IMG/VR virus record: IMGVR_UViG_3300030090_005215
Location: 947-38,518 of that record
Reading direction: 5' to 3' (one strand)
Length of the DNA stretch: 37,572 nucleotides
Source: a virus
Positions 11,201 through 17,858 of this stretch are shown in pieces (within the stretch, counting starts at the first letter, position 1; each line of letters opens with the position of its first letter). Position numbers and translations under genes: made by a program. A model generated the notes under the pieces. The model did not search any database, was not told the origin of the DNA, and saw only the letters and a program-made list of their open reading frames with translations.

Positions 11201-13702
11201 CCATTCTCCTTCTGAAAATAAATATGCAGACGATTTTTCTATTTGATCTTTTACGTTCTCTGTTAATATTTTTACTCTTTGGTTATTAAGAAACTGTGTT
11301 TGAACAAAATCTTTTTTGTCTTTTAAATAAACTTCGTCTTCATATAAAGATACTAATACTCCTTTAAATGCATCGGAACTTATTAATCGATCATAAGCAT
11401 GTTTATAATCTGGATTGTTTTTAAGTTCGTCCCAAGATATATTCATATCAGGACCTCCTCCAATAATATCTCTAGGTGAACTATATAGTGATTGTATTTT
11501 TTGATAAGCATTAGCCTCATCATATGACGCGCCTATTGTTAATATCTCGAATTTAGTTTCCCTTTTAGTAAGCGGGGTATAAACACTATCAAGAGAATCA
11601 AACTTAACTCCGCCCAACTCTAAAACTGTTTCTCCAAAACGAGACGCGACGTCTCCACCTTCTGATATAAACTCAGTACCGACTATTAAGTCAAAAGGCT
11701 CGTCTTCTTTAGTATAAGTATCATTATAAAATGAAGAACTATAATAATCTAAAAGATCTTTATCTGTAATTAATTTATTAGGTGATATGATGAATCCGGA
11801 TTCACTTTGACTGCTCTCTCTTAAATTAGAAAATTCAAGTAACGACTTTTCAAACGTCATGTTGATATAATTTCTTTCGTCTATATTTATATCAGATAGT
11901 GTTAAAAGCGCATCATCTAATGTACCAAGATTATAACTATCATGTGCTATTGACGTTTTTTTTATGTACTCATTAAACTCGTTCATAGCTTTACGCATGC
12001 CCTTTTCGTTTGTTTCAGAGTATCCAACTTCAATATATGTAGTGGCCATTTCTTTAGCCTTTTCCCAAGTTATTGTTGCTCGATTTTGACCAAACTGATC
12101 TGTTTTGAAACTGCCTTCATATATAAACCTAGCATAAGGTTCAGAATATAATTTTATTGTATTTATACCTTTTTCGTTTGATTGAAATATTTGCCATCCG
12201 TTTTTGTATAACCAAGCATTCATAGCGTCAACAATACCTTCTTCACTATATGAGAATATATAGTGATCAAACCGAGCATCTACTTGCCCGGGCGAATAGT
12301 CGTCATATGTGGATACTGAGTTAGGAAAAAGATGACTCCAGTCGTTAAAATCTTTGATTAACATATTGTTATCAAGAAAAACTTCGTTTGTGTAATTTTT
12401 CTTAACAAAATCATTATAATTTTGAAAGCTTGTGTTTTGTTGTTTAGAGTAAATAACGTCGGATTCTTTTACTTCAATAGGCGTTTCTAATTGAACTAAC
12501 TCATCAGTAGCAGGGTTATAAGCGTGTGTACCAGCAAATACCTTATCTCTAACTTCTTTATTTCTTAAGTGATCTTTTTCGTCCCAATTTGAAATATGTC
12601 CATATATATCAAATGATAAATAACCACTATAATGTTGGCCATATAATTGATACTGTCCTAAAGGAGCTAAACTATCTGGCGTGCTTTTATTTTCGTATAA
12701 ATCAAGATACTCATTCCATTGAAGACCATAGAGCTGTATAGCATTTATTTTTTCATCATATTGTATAATTCCATCTTTATTAAGATCAAGAAATTTTTCT
12801 TGAAATAAATTAGAATTTATATCAACAAAGTTAGCTGTTTTAATTTGATTATTCCAAACGCTAGCCTCAGAACGTAAATTCCAGTAATCTGGGGCATTAT
12901 TTAAATTAATAAACTGATCTGGTGACGTCCAAGCGAAATCATAACCATCTCCTATAACGTAAGACGTTATATCATTATTACTAATTATTCTATCCGAAGT
13001 AGTATCACTTTGCTTATCAGGGGCGTTATCCCATATTTCTGGAGAAACAAAGTATGGTCTAAAAGAATTCGCTGAATCCATACCATATATTTCTGTCCAA
13101 CCAAAAGTGTTTTCTACCTCAGGTATATTTATTTCAGTGCCGTTAATATTATCAAAAATTAAACCCTTATCTTTTGCTTCTGACTCTAATACAAAAAAAT
13201 CTACCATAGCTCTTTCAGACTCCATTTTAAGCATTCCCTCATCATCATAAGTTCTAAAACTATCAAATCCGGGTGCTTTTATTTTTACGTATGTTTCTCC
13301 GTTATAATCGTACTTATTTAATTGCGGCGCTACCACATTAATATCTTGTAGCATAGAATCAGGGGTTTCACCTGTTATGTTTGTAAGATCTAATTCTCTA
13401 TTTAAAGGTTCTACAACTTCTGGTTCAGCATCTTTCGCTTCTCCCCATTGATCAACTTTTGGATTTAACCAATTTATTGTTCTTTCTTTAGTATTCTTAA
13501 GTTTTTGTGAAAAGTTTTTTAACTTACTTTTAGCGAGTTCTTTTTTAGTAAGCCCACCAGGAACGGCGTCGTATTCTGTATTTGGATTTAACTCTAGCGT
13601 AGCAGTTAAACCCTGTTCTTGTGTTTTTTGTAAAAAATCTGATTCGTCTTCTGGTAAAACCGTTACTGTCTTACCATTAGATAGTTTGTATATTTTTCCC
13701 AT
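2291..13702 (-). CDS. Giant multidomain virion/ejection protein (3803 aa), T7 gp16-position
   Basis: About 30% of the window. Visible parts in order: an EF-hand-like loop DLNKDGIIQYDE (306-317); long helical stretches; a hydrophobic region near 1080-1105 with a conserved-looking helical domain to ~1250; a Lys/Glu coiled coil ~1400-1600; a zincin motif HEITH (H1650, E1651, H1654); a segment resembling sigma-70 region 2 (around N1908-F-D-P); a long unassigned region; a HAD phosphatase motif DFDDT (2649-2653) interrupted by a P-loop kinase (GSAGSGKS, 2683-2690), with HAD motifs resuming at T2927 and DD2983-2984; helical membrane-active regions ~3290-3320 and ~3488-3515; an E/K-rich linker ~3680-3730; and two CCCH repeats at the C-terminus. 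It follows two small ejection-type genes, in the T7 gp14-15-16 order, so it is probably a capsid-internal protein delivered with the DNA. T7 gp16 is about 1300 aa. Its start is not preceded by a Shine-Dalgarno sequence. The individual motifs are clear; the ejection role is inferred from position. Confidence 0.85.
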   Translation of the reverse strand: MGKIYKLSNGKTVTVLPEDESDFLQKTQEQGLTATLELNPNTEYDAVPGGLTKKELAKSKLKNFSQKLKNTKERTINWLNPKVDQWGEAKDAEPEVVEPLNRELDLTNITGETPDSMLQDINVVAPQLNKYDYNGETYVKIKAPGFDSFRTYDDEGMLKMESERAMVDFFVLESEAKDKGLIFDNINGTEINIPEVENTFGWTEIYGMDSANSFRPYFVSPEIWDNAPDKQSDTTSDRIISNNDITSYVIGDGYDFAWTSPDQFINLNNAPDYWNLRSEASVWNNQIKTANFVDINSNLFQEKFLDLNKDGIIQYDEKINAIQLYGLQWNEYLDLYENKSTPDSLAPLGQYQLYGQHYSGYLSFDIYGHISNWDEKDHLRNKEVRDKVFAGTHAYNPATDELVQLETPIEVKESDVIYSKQQNTSFQNYNDFVKKNYTNEVFLDNNMLIKDFNDWSHLFPNSVSTYDDYSPGQVDARFDHYIFSYSEEGIVDAMNAWLYKNGWQIFQSNEKGINTIKLYSEPYARFIYEGSFKTDQFGQNRATITWEKAKEMATTYIEVGYSETNEKGMRKAMNEFNEYIKKTSIAHDSYNLGTLDDALLTLSDINIDERNYINMTFEKSLLEFSNLRESSQSESGFIISPNKLITDKDLLDYYSSSFYNDTYTKEDEPFDLIVGTEFISEGGDVASRFGETVLELGGVKFDSLDSVYTPLTKRETKFEILTIGASYDEANAYQKIQSLYSSPRDIIGGGPDMNISWDELKNNPDYKHAYDRLISSDAFKGVLVSLYEDEVYLKDKKDFVQTQFLNNQRVKILTENVKDQIEKSSAYLFSEGEWKGLTEKAINKKVQENIVEYSEGIIKLDIAYNNITEVHDNIADIEKQIADMPSPNEFMEQLTEKYPQLKSQWFETGVLTNAVIKSEISEYELEYSNLYNQLLVLVKETLPANQKIYNEAVQELDKLAIEEVELDVLSELIGKKYAPGTYYGTNLGAAIWDTVYGGFASLTASTSDIAQAVFEKTGILDKESIGFKILQDIEDWADDFGNDVKAKSDAWRSDLRAKTTWNNVRSAGDMFDYLFTSMTEYVPIITIAMLSKGRSLSVMFTYTAAEKYDHMRRENNLYVATGGKQGESFTFLEMFSNAMVTGLGEAFWERVTFGQIRALKYFKTRPGAVNSFKKEMMKSCRFDKKFANKLFELYGPKGLLGTTGKLGFNMSSEAFSEVMTQITENYMDVLTGVDGATFFDGIDEAAINGAFLSGFLHSPVMFKSAFVDPFVSQSTNARLSDINIELIKLTAELDSKNITDKRKEQIQKEFDNYGVEIELLLTRDCYKVDLLSNKQKRRLIEIHEYNSRAKKEIDRIWAHPTMSLERKTKEALDIQKEVENNTTQKQAILDTVKKEDVDSHYENVIKAGLSQLELVDNIPVELVETNNDGFITEEITDTQDGAVTREEFEDVVLDNSAQLDAYEEAIEKSNDAITNAKSEIENIKENASNNIKNIKNNTKIEGNIFDTKIQNLFEDINKITNDNKISQSRKTILINGVKIEIDNIISEKNDFIKEQTTLIEQEQTNKKEKVDEQKEIINKEKENKDDARNKIAIDGDISRNVFIGNNILSTNAYGKMVPIYNKDTNQIEKLKIVINKEKAIKDGAWATVAHEITHAIFANTLKSDPAMRVNVGGAIDALLDDASITFKNDPFGNKQNLYNKKIAQYNINHRGEEKLALISELLVKDDVQIESNILTDLADMFRRWSMNTFGIDYKFNNANDIKNFLKDYSYSIKKNRPSKAIARLMEKGAKGTLFENAKTAQDKESLITYSMSTAEWMKNNPEIVNKYDKHTRNEDGSKKYKNKKEWQERGQADNVAVWQYIAESGKGSLDSRILEEQGDFDPKGLPFEAQQDYIRKVKDNLQERWLKNFDPSKNESAAGYLFGKNGVLYHAKKDVSKDYVEKEGGTGRRSIDRQTTEGQSYVDILEADKDRMIDEIENSDMSTEIKDESIKDVRDLTMVMEMLNLPNDVKQAVKQNIASADVILDGLTYKGIRGLILSMEGKATSEKNVVPTGPLFETLNAISTEFGVDPLRILAKQDLNGAQRKAAQEYIFSQTTNEDGSYNENLFNALPEGQDRDGRATGIANTKLGQFYTKGERLTVKEGARKDLGQKFAQDKRVDVTKEELLDLFGINADGSLQPGTKADGAIRELIIQIAQLAANQEIRLNAVQNNLASSSIIAKLKDGKSETMYSQAFDNNPGKEFNKLKQAPTETFETVKMTFVDEKGVERESPFIDPTAISQFAKDRDGNLLNITQQEHIDQATKKYLELNPQDYNLIYYTTTGSITRTIHGTKAEFEAKFGKIPKNKNGKEIKQSYYPRNKYTSKKYQTKNTIKKIKEDIKNNRPLVLYKYYKNLEIYLKDNPNDFVVFNEILRNTTSNQSGAYTRIQVPSLFYVINKDGNIDLKVEVVEEHASAQKEFGNIGLNAARANIVDNIWPILEAGTIQGALPKIDDTVVNGLYKHGHPEIYYKEVTKAIIDGKLSIDPRLSTFVRYAVPQQHSGKTKYINLNNLVWAPTGKTVAQEFGVNITAKQGDITPTIIEFQNNLVVEVATGKITKDEAAETISQLEIDGINSIDKVSEKGVTTAKLNDLLNNRNSKDIKEVKGMSTFDFDDTLARTKSGVRYTMPNNTGESAVGRKVIFLAGSAGSGKSNVVKQLDLEGQGYKIVNQDISLEWLVKNSGLPTNMRDFTPEQASKWGSLQWEARDIAQRKQMKFKGRGDGVVVDGTGASTISMFTQVQKFKDAGYDVQMIFVDSSLETALKRNRAREERSLKDFIVERNWKAVQKNKKAFKEEFGKNFAEINTNRLKQGSPLPKGFVNKINDFSNSYIKGRLTAEEFASRGGELLDQGATFDFSEFNKVVDGTPGPLLEKARKRAKKFGTKDMFVLTARPQESAFAIQQFLKGQGLDIPIKNITGLANSTGDAKAQWMLDKFAEGYNDMYFVDDAIQNVDAVKNVLDQLDIKSKVVQAKLNKNNRNLKPGNDASYSKIIEPDPDATINREFNEMIERKKGVAANKRFSSAEARKRGAKWKFDIYIPPSAEDFKGLMYYFLGKGKQGEADLRFFENTLFKPFAKGIRNWNNYKQNMVNEYNALRKRFPNIKLNNKVPNTSFTNDTAIRVYLWNKMGVEIPGISKSLQTKLVNHVNKNPNIKAFANGLSILTRRKEGYVNPSKNWMMESIPTDLRNVVDKIGRKEFLQEWVDNKDIIFSKENLNKIEAIYGTSFRSALEDILYRMEFGGNRKQGSNKMVNDFTDWINGSIGAIMFFNMRSALLQTMSTVNFINWSDNNMFKASAAFANQPQFWKDFVMLFNSPQLKQRRKGLQTDVSAAELTKTFAENGYNPATVVSYLLQKGFLPTQIADSFAIAFGGASFYRNRYNKYIKQGMSPIKAKERTMLEFQEIAEETQQSSREDLVSQQQASVLGRLILAFQNVTMQYGRLNKKALSDLVNRRGDMKTNISKILFYGFVNNIIFAALQNGLAFMMWGEDEEDIDDRTTRTFNSALDSFLRGTGLYGALVSTLKNTIIQWHLQSKKGYGQDAPEKIILEVINLSPPIGSKVRKIMNAYYSEKYNKGIAGELGFRIENPQLQKWASIIEATTNIPLMRLLNKANNLEEAITGNHETWKRIAMFLGWNRWQLGIEDEEVVEAKEAVKEKKEAEKKKEKEEKKAEEEKEKIEEKKKEEEEKKEKGIKTIRCSGIRSNGERCGNTTETADETWLCVHHKPFIDGSDTDGDGIKEYRCIAIKSNGDRCKNKTENKNKKCYAHQ

Positions 13703-13730
13703 ACTGTTTCGTAGTTACCCGTTGTTATAT

Positions 13731-14696
13731 TTATACTGTTAATGTAGAAGGATCGTTAGGATTATATATATTTCTTTTTTTAGTTTTTGTATTATTATTA
13801 TTTGTATATATTTTCTTAGCAATATCAGCTTCTTTATTTTCTTTATTATGTTTTTTAGGTATATTAGCATTCCATTGCTTTTCTATAATTTTCGTATAGT
13901 AATTAGCAAGTTCTTCTCTAAGTTCTGGTTTGTCTTCAAATTCAAATTTATCTACTATTACTCTAGCGTCTTCAGGTGTTATTCGTCCATCTGGAGTAGG
14001 ATCTAAAGATTCGATTTCATTAGTAGTAATACCTAGTTCTTCATATGTTCCTTGGGTAATTCTTTCAACTAAACTATCTTTCCAAGATTTATTACCAAAG
14101 TTTTTATGATTCGCTATAGAATATATATTTGACTCATCACTATTTATAACATTATTTAATATATTGTTATAAACACTTTCAAAAGGAAACTCTTCACTGT
14201 CCCCTTCTTTTATATTTCGTATTTGATTTATGTTATTATTTATTAAGCCCTCGAAAGTACTTACAAATCTTTCGTCTTTTTGAAACTCTTGAGTTTTTTC
14301 TATAACTTGAGATATTGCAAATGGCTCTTCAAAACCTTCAGGAGTATTGTCTGTATAAGCATATTTTATACTCCCGTCCTCTTCTGTGATTTTTTCAACA
14401 TTATTTTCGACAATATCGGCCATAACCCTAAATATTGGCAATCTTCCATCAAACTCCATTTTGTCTAAACCCGTTTCCGCCAAATCAGATCTACCTTTCG
14501 CGTCACTTTGTTCTTCTTGAGCAAATTTTAATATTTTTCTTTCTAGGCTATTTTTTGTTTGCTCGTCTGAAGCGTTTTCATATTCTGTTTTCCACGGACC
14601 TAGTTTTGATCGAATTTCGGCTTCCTTAGCATCATCTAGAGAAACGTCTCTTTCCATTTCTCTTTCCATTATTTGTTTAAACTCTGACTTATTCAT
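13731..14696 (-). CDS. Candidate internal virion protein, T7 gp15-position (321 aa)
   Basis: A highly charged, mostly helical soluble protein. The N-terminus (MNKSEFKQIMEREMERDVSL) and residues 20-80 are Glu/Lys-rich coiled coil. An EF-hand-like sequence, DPTPDGRITPEDARVIVDKF, lies around residues 233-252, with acidic ligand positions and the central Gly. The C-terminal ~60 residues are basic and Asn-rich ('KIYTNNNNTKTKKRNIYNPN'), possibly DNA- or partner-binding. It lies between the 271-aa gene (11-nt gap) and the 3803-aa giant (28-nt gap), the place T7 gp15 holds between gp14 and gp16. I see no sequence identity to gp15, so the role in the ejection complex is inferred from synteny, charge and helicity. 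Start context is TTTAATTATG, shared with several virion genes here. Confidence 0.6.
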   Translation of the reverse strand: MNKSEFKQIMEREMERDVSLDDAKEAEIRSKLGPWKTEYENASDEQTKNSLERKILKFAQEEQSDAKGRSDLAETGLDKMEFDGRLPIFRVMADIVENNVEKITEEDGSIKYAYTDNTPEGFEEPFAISQVIEKTQEFQKDERFVSTFEGLINNNINQIRNIKEGDSEEFPFESVYNNILNNVINSDESNIYSIANHKNFGNKSWKDSLVERITQGTYEELGITTNEIESLDPTPDGRITPEDARVIVDKFEFEDKPELREELANYYTKIIEKQWNANIPKKHNKENKEADIAKKIYTNNNNTKTKKRNIYNPNDPSTLTV

Positions 14697-14707
14697 AATT
14701 AAATTTT

Positions 14708-15523
14708 TTAACCTATTCCTAAACCTCCCATGGCAATGTTACCAACCCCACCAATTATTTGTTGTGTTGCTTGAGCTTGTGCTTGTTCTGCTGCCACCAT
14801 TTCTTGTCTACGTTGATTATATCTTTGTTGTTCCATGCCCATTAACTTTAACGTCTTTTGTTCTTCTTTATTTCTAGACCAAACATCACCTTCTCTTTCT
14901 TTAGATTGTAATGTACCAGCCATTCTAGCAGCGGCCATTTGATTTCTTTGTTCTTGCTGACCTATACTAGCTGAAGCCTTTTGTGACGCTAATTGTCCTT
15001 GCTGTGCTAGTGATTGAGCTAATGCTGCTATACCACTACCACCTGCAGCACTTCTAAGTCCTTCCATTATATTAGCTTGACTTTGTTGAAATGACTGTCT
15101 TTCAAAATCTGCCTGCTTTTGATTTATAGTAAGATCTTCCATTGTATTCTCCATATTTAGATATGGATTACTAGTGTCTAAATTTTTATAAATATTTTCC
15201 TGTTCTTTTAATTTTTTTTCAGCAGCTCGCATTTGTCTTTCTGCTCTTTTTTTATCCCTTCTAGCTTTTATACCCGCAAATATACCACCAACTACACCAA
15301 AAGCACCAGTGACCATGCCAAAAGGGTTCATTCCCTTACTGACCAAATCAGCACCAAGTCCAGATGTATTTACGCTACGGTTGTTAGTCGTTCCAGTGTA
15401 ATTTTGCGCGCCACCAATGAAATCATAGTTCATTGGGTCAATTAATGTTCCAGCGTTTTCTTGCGCGGCTGCTTCGGACCACGAATACCCTGCTTGTTGA
15501 TTAAATGGTGATGTTTTTTGCAT
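14708..15523 (-). CDS. Internal virion/ejection protein, T7 gp14-like (271 aa)
   Basis: Residues ~60-85 form a Gly-rich hydrophobic helix ('MVTGAFGVVGGIFAGIKARR') followed at once by a basic patch and a long helical region (KKRAERQMRAAEKKLKEQEN). The middle holds the 'AAGGSGIAALAQSLAQQGQLA' motif, which I associate with gp14-type internal core proteins and their marine-podovirus counterparts. The rest is Gln/Ala-rich coiled coil ending in a Gly-rich hydrophobic tail ('QQIIGGVGNIAMGGLGIG'). This is the usual build of a small ejection protein: one membrane-inserting helix plus an Ala/Gln-rich helix that packs in the virion core and forms the outer-membrane part of the ejection channel. It is the first of three consecutive candidate ejection genes. 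The function is inferred from architecture, motif and order. Confidence 0.7.
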   Translation of the reverse strand: MQKTSPFNQQAGYSWSEAAAQENAGTLIDPMNYDFIGGAQNYTGTTNNRSVNTSGLGADLVSKGMNPFGMVTGAFGVVGGIFAGIKARRDKKRAERQMRAAEKKLKEQENIYKNLDTSNPYLNMENTMEDLTINQKQADFERQSFQQSQANIMEGLRSAAGGSGIAALAQSLAQQGQLASQKASASIGQQEQRNQMAAARMAGTLQSKEREGDVWSRNKEEQKTLKLMGMEQQRYNQRRQEMVAAEQAQAQATQQIIGGVGNIAMGGLGIG

Positions 15524-15567
15524 GTTACTTGTTGTTTGTTATCTATTATAATTACATTTTTTACTTG

Positions 15568-15999
15568 TTATTTACTACTTTCTGTGATTTCACATGAGAC
15601 AGAAAATAGCTCTGCTTCAGATGTTGACGTGTTTATAAACTTAGCAGATCCGTAATAACCTAAAATAGACGAAAGGTTAACACGTGGATTTTTTCTAAAA
15701 AAAACAAAGTCACTAGTAGTTGGCTGTGTGACACTAGCCCCTATATTTACCGTTATGCTAGTAGTTAATGTGCCATCTTCTAGAGAAGTAGTGTGGTCAA
15801 TAACTTTTACTTTACCCATTTCTGTCATCTCCTCGTCCGGGTTGTTTATATTAAAACCGCCTACACTATTAACGGTTACAGTAGTCGTACCGTCATCATT
15901 TTCTGTTTCAGTACTATCCATAGTAGCATAGTAAGCGACGTCACCTACTTGTAAAGATGGGTAATCTGCTCTTGGAAATTGTATTATTAAATCTGGCAT
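15568..15999 (-). CDS. Small virion structural protein (143 aa)
   Basis: A 143-aa, beta-rich, acidic protein. It has 'QVGDVAYYATMDSTE' near the N-terminus and a Thr/Val-rich middle. The distinctive C-terminus has the theme 'VNLSSILGYYGSAKF' then 'NTSTSEAELFSVSCEITESS'. I recall this C-terminal pattern (NlSSllGYYaevkf.N.StekAELFav..E..eSSK) from small structural proteins in many marine phages, including T4-like ones, without an established function. Lying between the 605-aa beta protein and the first ejection protein, it is most likely a minor tail or head-tail component. Its upstream 15 nt, including the ATG, are identical to those of the major capsid gene. Confidence 0.7.
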   Translation of the reverse strand: MPDLIIQFPRADYPSLQVGDVAYYATMDSTETENDDGTTTVTVNSVGGFNINNPDEEMTEMGKVKVIDHTTSLEDGTLTTSITVNIGASVTQPTTSDFVFFRKNPRVNLSSILGYYGSAKFINTSTSEAELFSVSCEITESSK

Positions 16000-16011
16000 A
16001 ATTTATATTTT
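15997..16011 (-). promoter_or_regulatory. Second copy of the shared start leader
   Basis: This is identical over 15 nt (AAAATATAAATTATG) to the leader of the major capsid gene at 28934-28948 and ends in the ATG of the 143-aa gene. As there, no Shine-Dalgarno sequence is present. Confidence 0.4.
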
Positions 16012-16021
16012 ATATTATTAT

Positions 16022-17839
16022 TTAAGCTGTATCAAAAGCGGGGTCTAAATCTAGAGTCATAGTAACGTCATCTGTTCCCCACTGTTTTACGCAAACATCC
16101 ATTGTTAACGTTAAAGTGCTGCTACTAAGTCCAGATGCGGTTATGTTAGATATTTCCACATGTGTACCACCGTTACCAGCTATAGTAGACGCACCATACC
16201 TAGAAACTATGTCTTTATATACAGAATAGGTCCAGCTAGAAGCAGTTGAATCAGTACTAGACCACTTTGGGAGAGTTGTGTCTTTATGACGCCAGTTGTT
16301 ACTGGTTGCCGCTAAAGTATATGTTATTTTAAAGTTATTTTTATTAGAATAATTAGTAATAGTTGCATTAGCACCACCAATAGCACCTTGATCGTTTTTT
16401 AAATAATAACCTGATTTATTCGCTCTACCAACATATATAACATCACCCGGATTAACGCCACTAGAAGATGTGGTTACTAACTTTAATATTGGATTATTAT
16501 ATTGCTTTATAGTGAAATTTGGTTTTGTTATTGATATATTAGGACCTAATACTGTATTATTTCTAGGGTATACATTTAAATTATACGTTTCGTTTCTTAC
16601 GAATTTTACAGTAGAGTTAATATCAGCTGTAATACTTTCTGAAACTGTCAACGTATTTGCACCACTTGGATCTATTGCTGTTACTTTTATTGTTTTACCA
16701 CCAGGTATTTTTTCCATAATAACTTTATCACCTATTGCTACGCCAGAATTACTTGCAACACTCATTGCTGTACTTGATATTCCGCCGCTTAATGTCGTTT
16801 CTGCTACAGTATTCATTGAAAATTTTTGGAAAAAAGTACAACTTGATATAATGTTACTATTATCCATATTATTCAAGTCTGTATTGTACGACGTTATTTT
16901 TTTTCTAATACCAGTAATAGTTCCAGCGGGTGTGAAAATATTTGTAGTAGGAGCTAAAGAAGGATTAATAACTGAATAAGCCTCATCAGTACTTTTAGTT
17001 ATAGTTAAATCAAACTCCGCATCTACGTTTCCATATACCGTTACTTTAACATCACCTCCAGTATAAGGTATTTCAGTATTACTTAAAACAACCCTTGTGA
17101 TTTCATTTTTCTTTGTAGGTATTTTTATAGCTGAATATATAATAAAGACAGGTTGTTGATCATTGATATAAACATCACTATCGCTACTAAACATTATATC
17201 AAAAGTATAACTTGTAATATATTTATCATTTTTTGTTGTTGATAATTGTTTTAAATAAACATTTTTATTATTTGAGACTTTTAAATAAGGTTTCTTGTTA
17301 AAAAAATAACCATCATCAGCTGTTATAGTTATTGTACCTATTTTACTTACAATATTTTTAGTTGCGCTACCAGTTATAATATCTGTAAAAATATCAAATA
17401 CACCATTTAAACCAACTTCTTTTGTTGACTCTAATATATAATTATTAAATTTACTTATAGTTGAAGAACCAAAAGTGTTATTATTTTTATTATCAATTAT
17501 TTTTACACCAACGCTAACTACTTGATCTTCTTTTTTAAATACCTTAGCGTCACCTATTATATTTAATTTTATTTTTAAGTTTTCGGTTACAACAAAATTA
17601 TCAGCAAAAGTGGAGGTTACAGTAACCTTATTACTAATATCACCAGCTGTCGCTGTGTCAGTAAACACAACAGAAGCCAATTGACTAGGTAATTTAGAAA
17701 TCGAAAAATCTGCAGCAGAAACAACAAAACCAGCTTTAGGTGTTATAGTCATAGTTCCACTAGCGGTCATATTTCTATTGAATATAGAATCACCTATTTT
17801 CTCCGTGACATTAAATTTTGTTATAGTGTAATTTTTCAT
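16022..17839 (-). CDS. Beta-rich tail/appendage protein with repeated modules and BACON/Ig-like segment (605 aa)
   Basis: A long beta-sandwich-type protein. Residues ~27-100 and ~165-240 look like two copies of one module. Each opens with GTxTITxxxG[FY] ('GTMTITPKAGFVV', 'GTITITADDGYFF') and ends ~70 residues later in a hydrophobic strand. At ~245-290 a segment 'LSNTEIPYTGGDVKVTVYGN' has the look of a BACON or other Ig-like domain: a Gly-Gly turn, alternating strands, then 'VDAEFDLTI'. Residues ~290-460 contain a strand-loop domain with 'GVAIGDKVIMEKIPGGKTIK', and the C-terminal ~90 residues form another beta region. It lies between the nozzle gene (19-nt gap) and the 143-aa gene, consistent with a tail or appendage protein; BACON domains occur in crAss-like phage tail proteins. 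The domain label is tentative. Confidence 0.65.
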   Translation of the reverse strand: MKNYTITKFNVTEKIGDSIFNRNMTASGTMTITPKAGFVVSAADFSISKLPSQLASVVFTDTATAGDISNKVTVTSTFADNFVVTENLKIKLNIIGDAKVFKKEDQVVSVGVKIIDNKNNNTFGSSTISKFNNYILESTKEVGLNGVFDIFTDIITGSATKNIVSKIGTITITADDGYFFNKKPYLKVSNNKNVYLKQLSTTKNDKYITSYTFDIMFSSDSDVYINDQQPVFIIYSAIKIPTKKNEITRVVLSNTEIPYTGGDVKVTVYGNVDAEFDLTITKSTDEAYSVINPSLAPTTNIFTPAGTITGIRKKITSYNTDLNNMDNSNIISSCTFFQKFSMNTVAETTLSGGISSTAMSVASNSGVAIGDKVIMEKIPGGKTIKVTAIDPSGANTLTVSESITADINSTVKFVRNETYNLNVYPRNNTVLGPNISITKPNFTIKQYNNPILKLVTTSSSGVNPGDVIYVGRANKSGYYLKNDQGAIGGANATITNYSNKNNFKITYTLAATSNNWRHKDTTLPKWSSTDSTASSWTYSVYKDIVSRYGASTIAGNGGTHVEISNITASGLSSSTLTLTMDVCVKQWGTDDVTMTLDLDPAFDTA

Positions 17840-17858
17840 ACTTTATAATTATTAAACA

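Noticed and set aside
16470-16979. 169-codon plus-strand frame opposite the 605-aa protein
   Set aside because: The apparent membrane protein is the antisense of a beta-rich gene (Thr/Asn codons read as Val/Ile/Leu in reverse); no gene on the plus strand is otherwise seen in the window.
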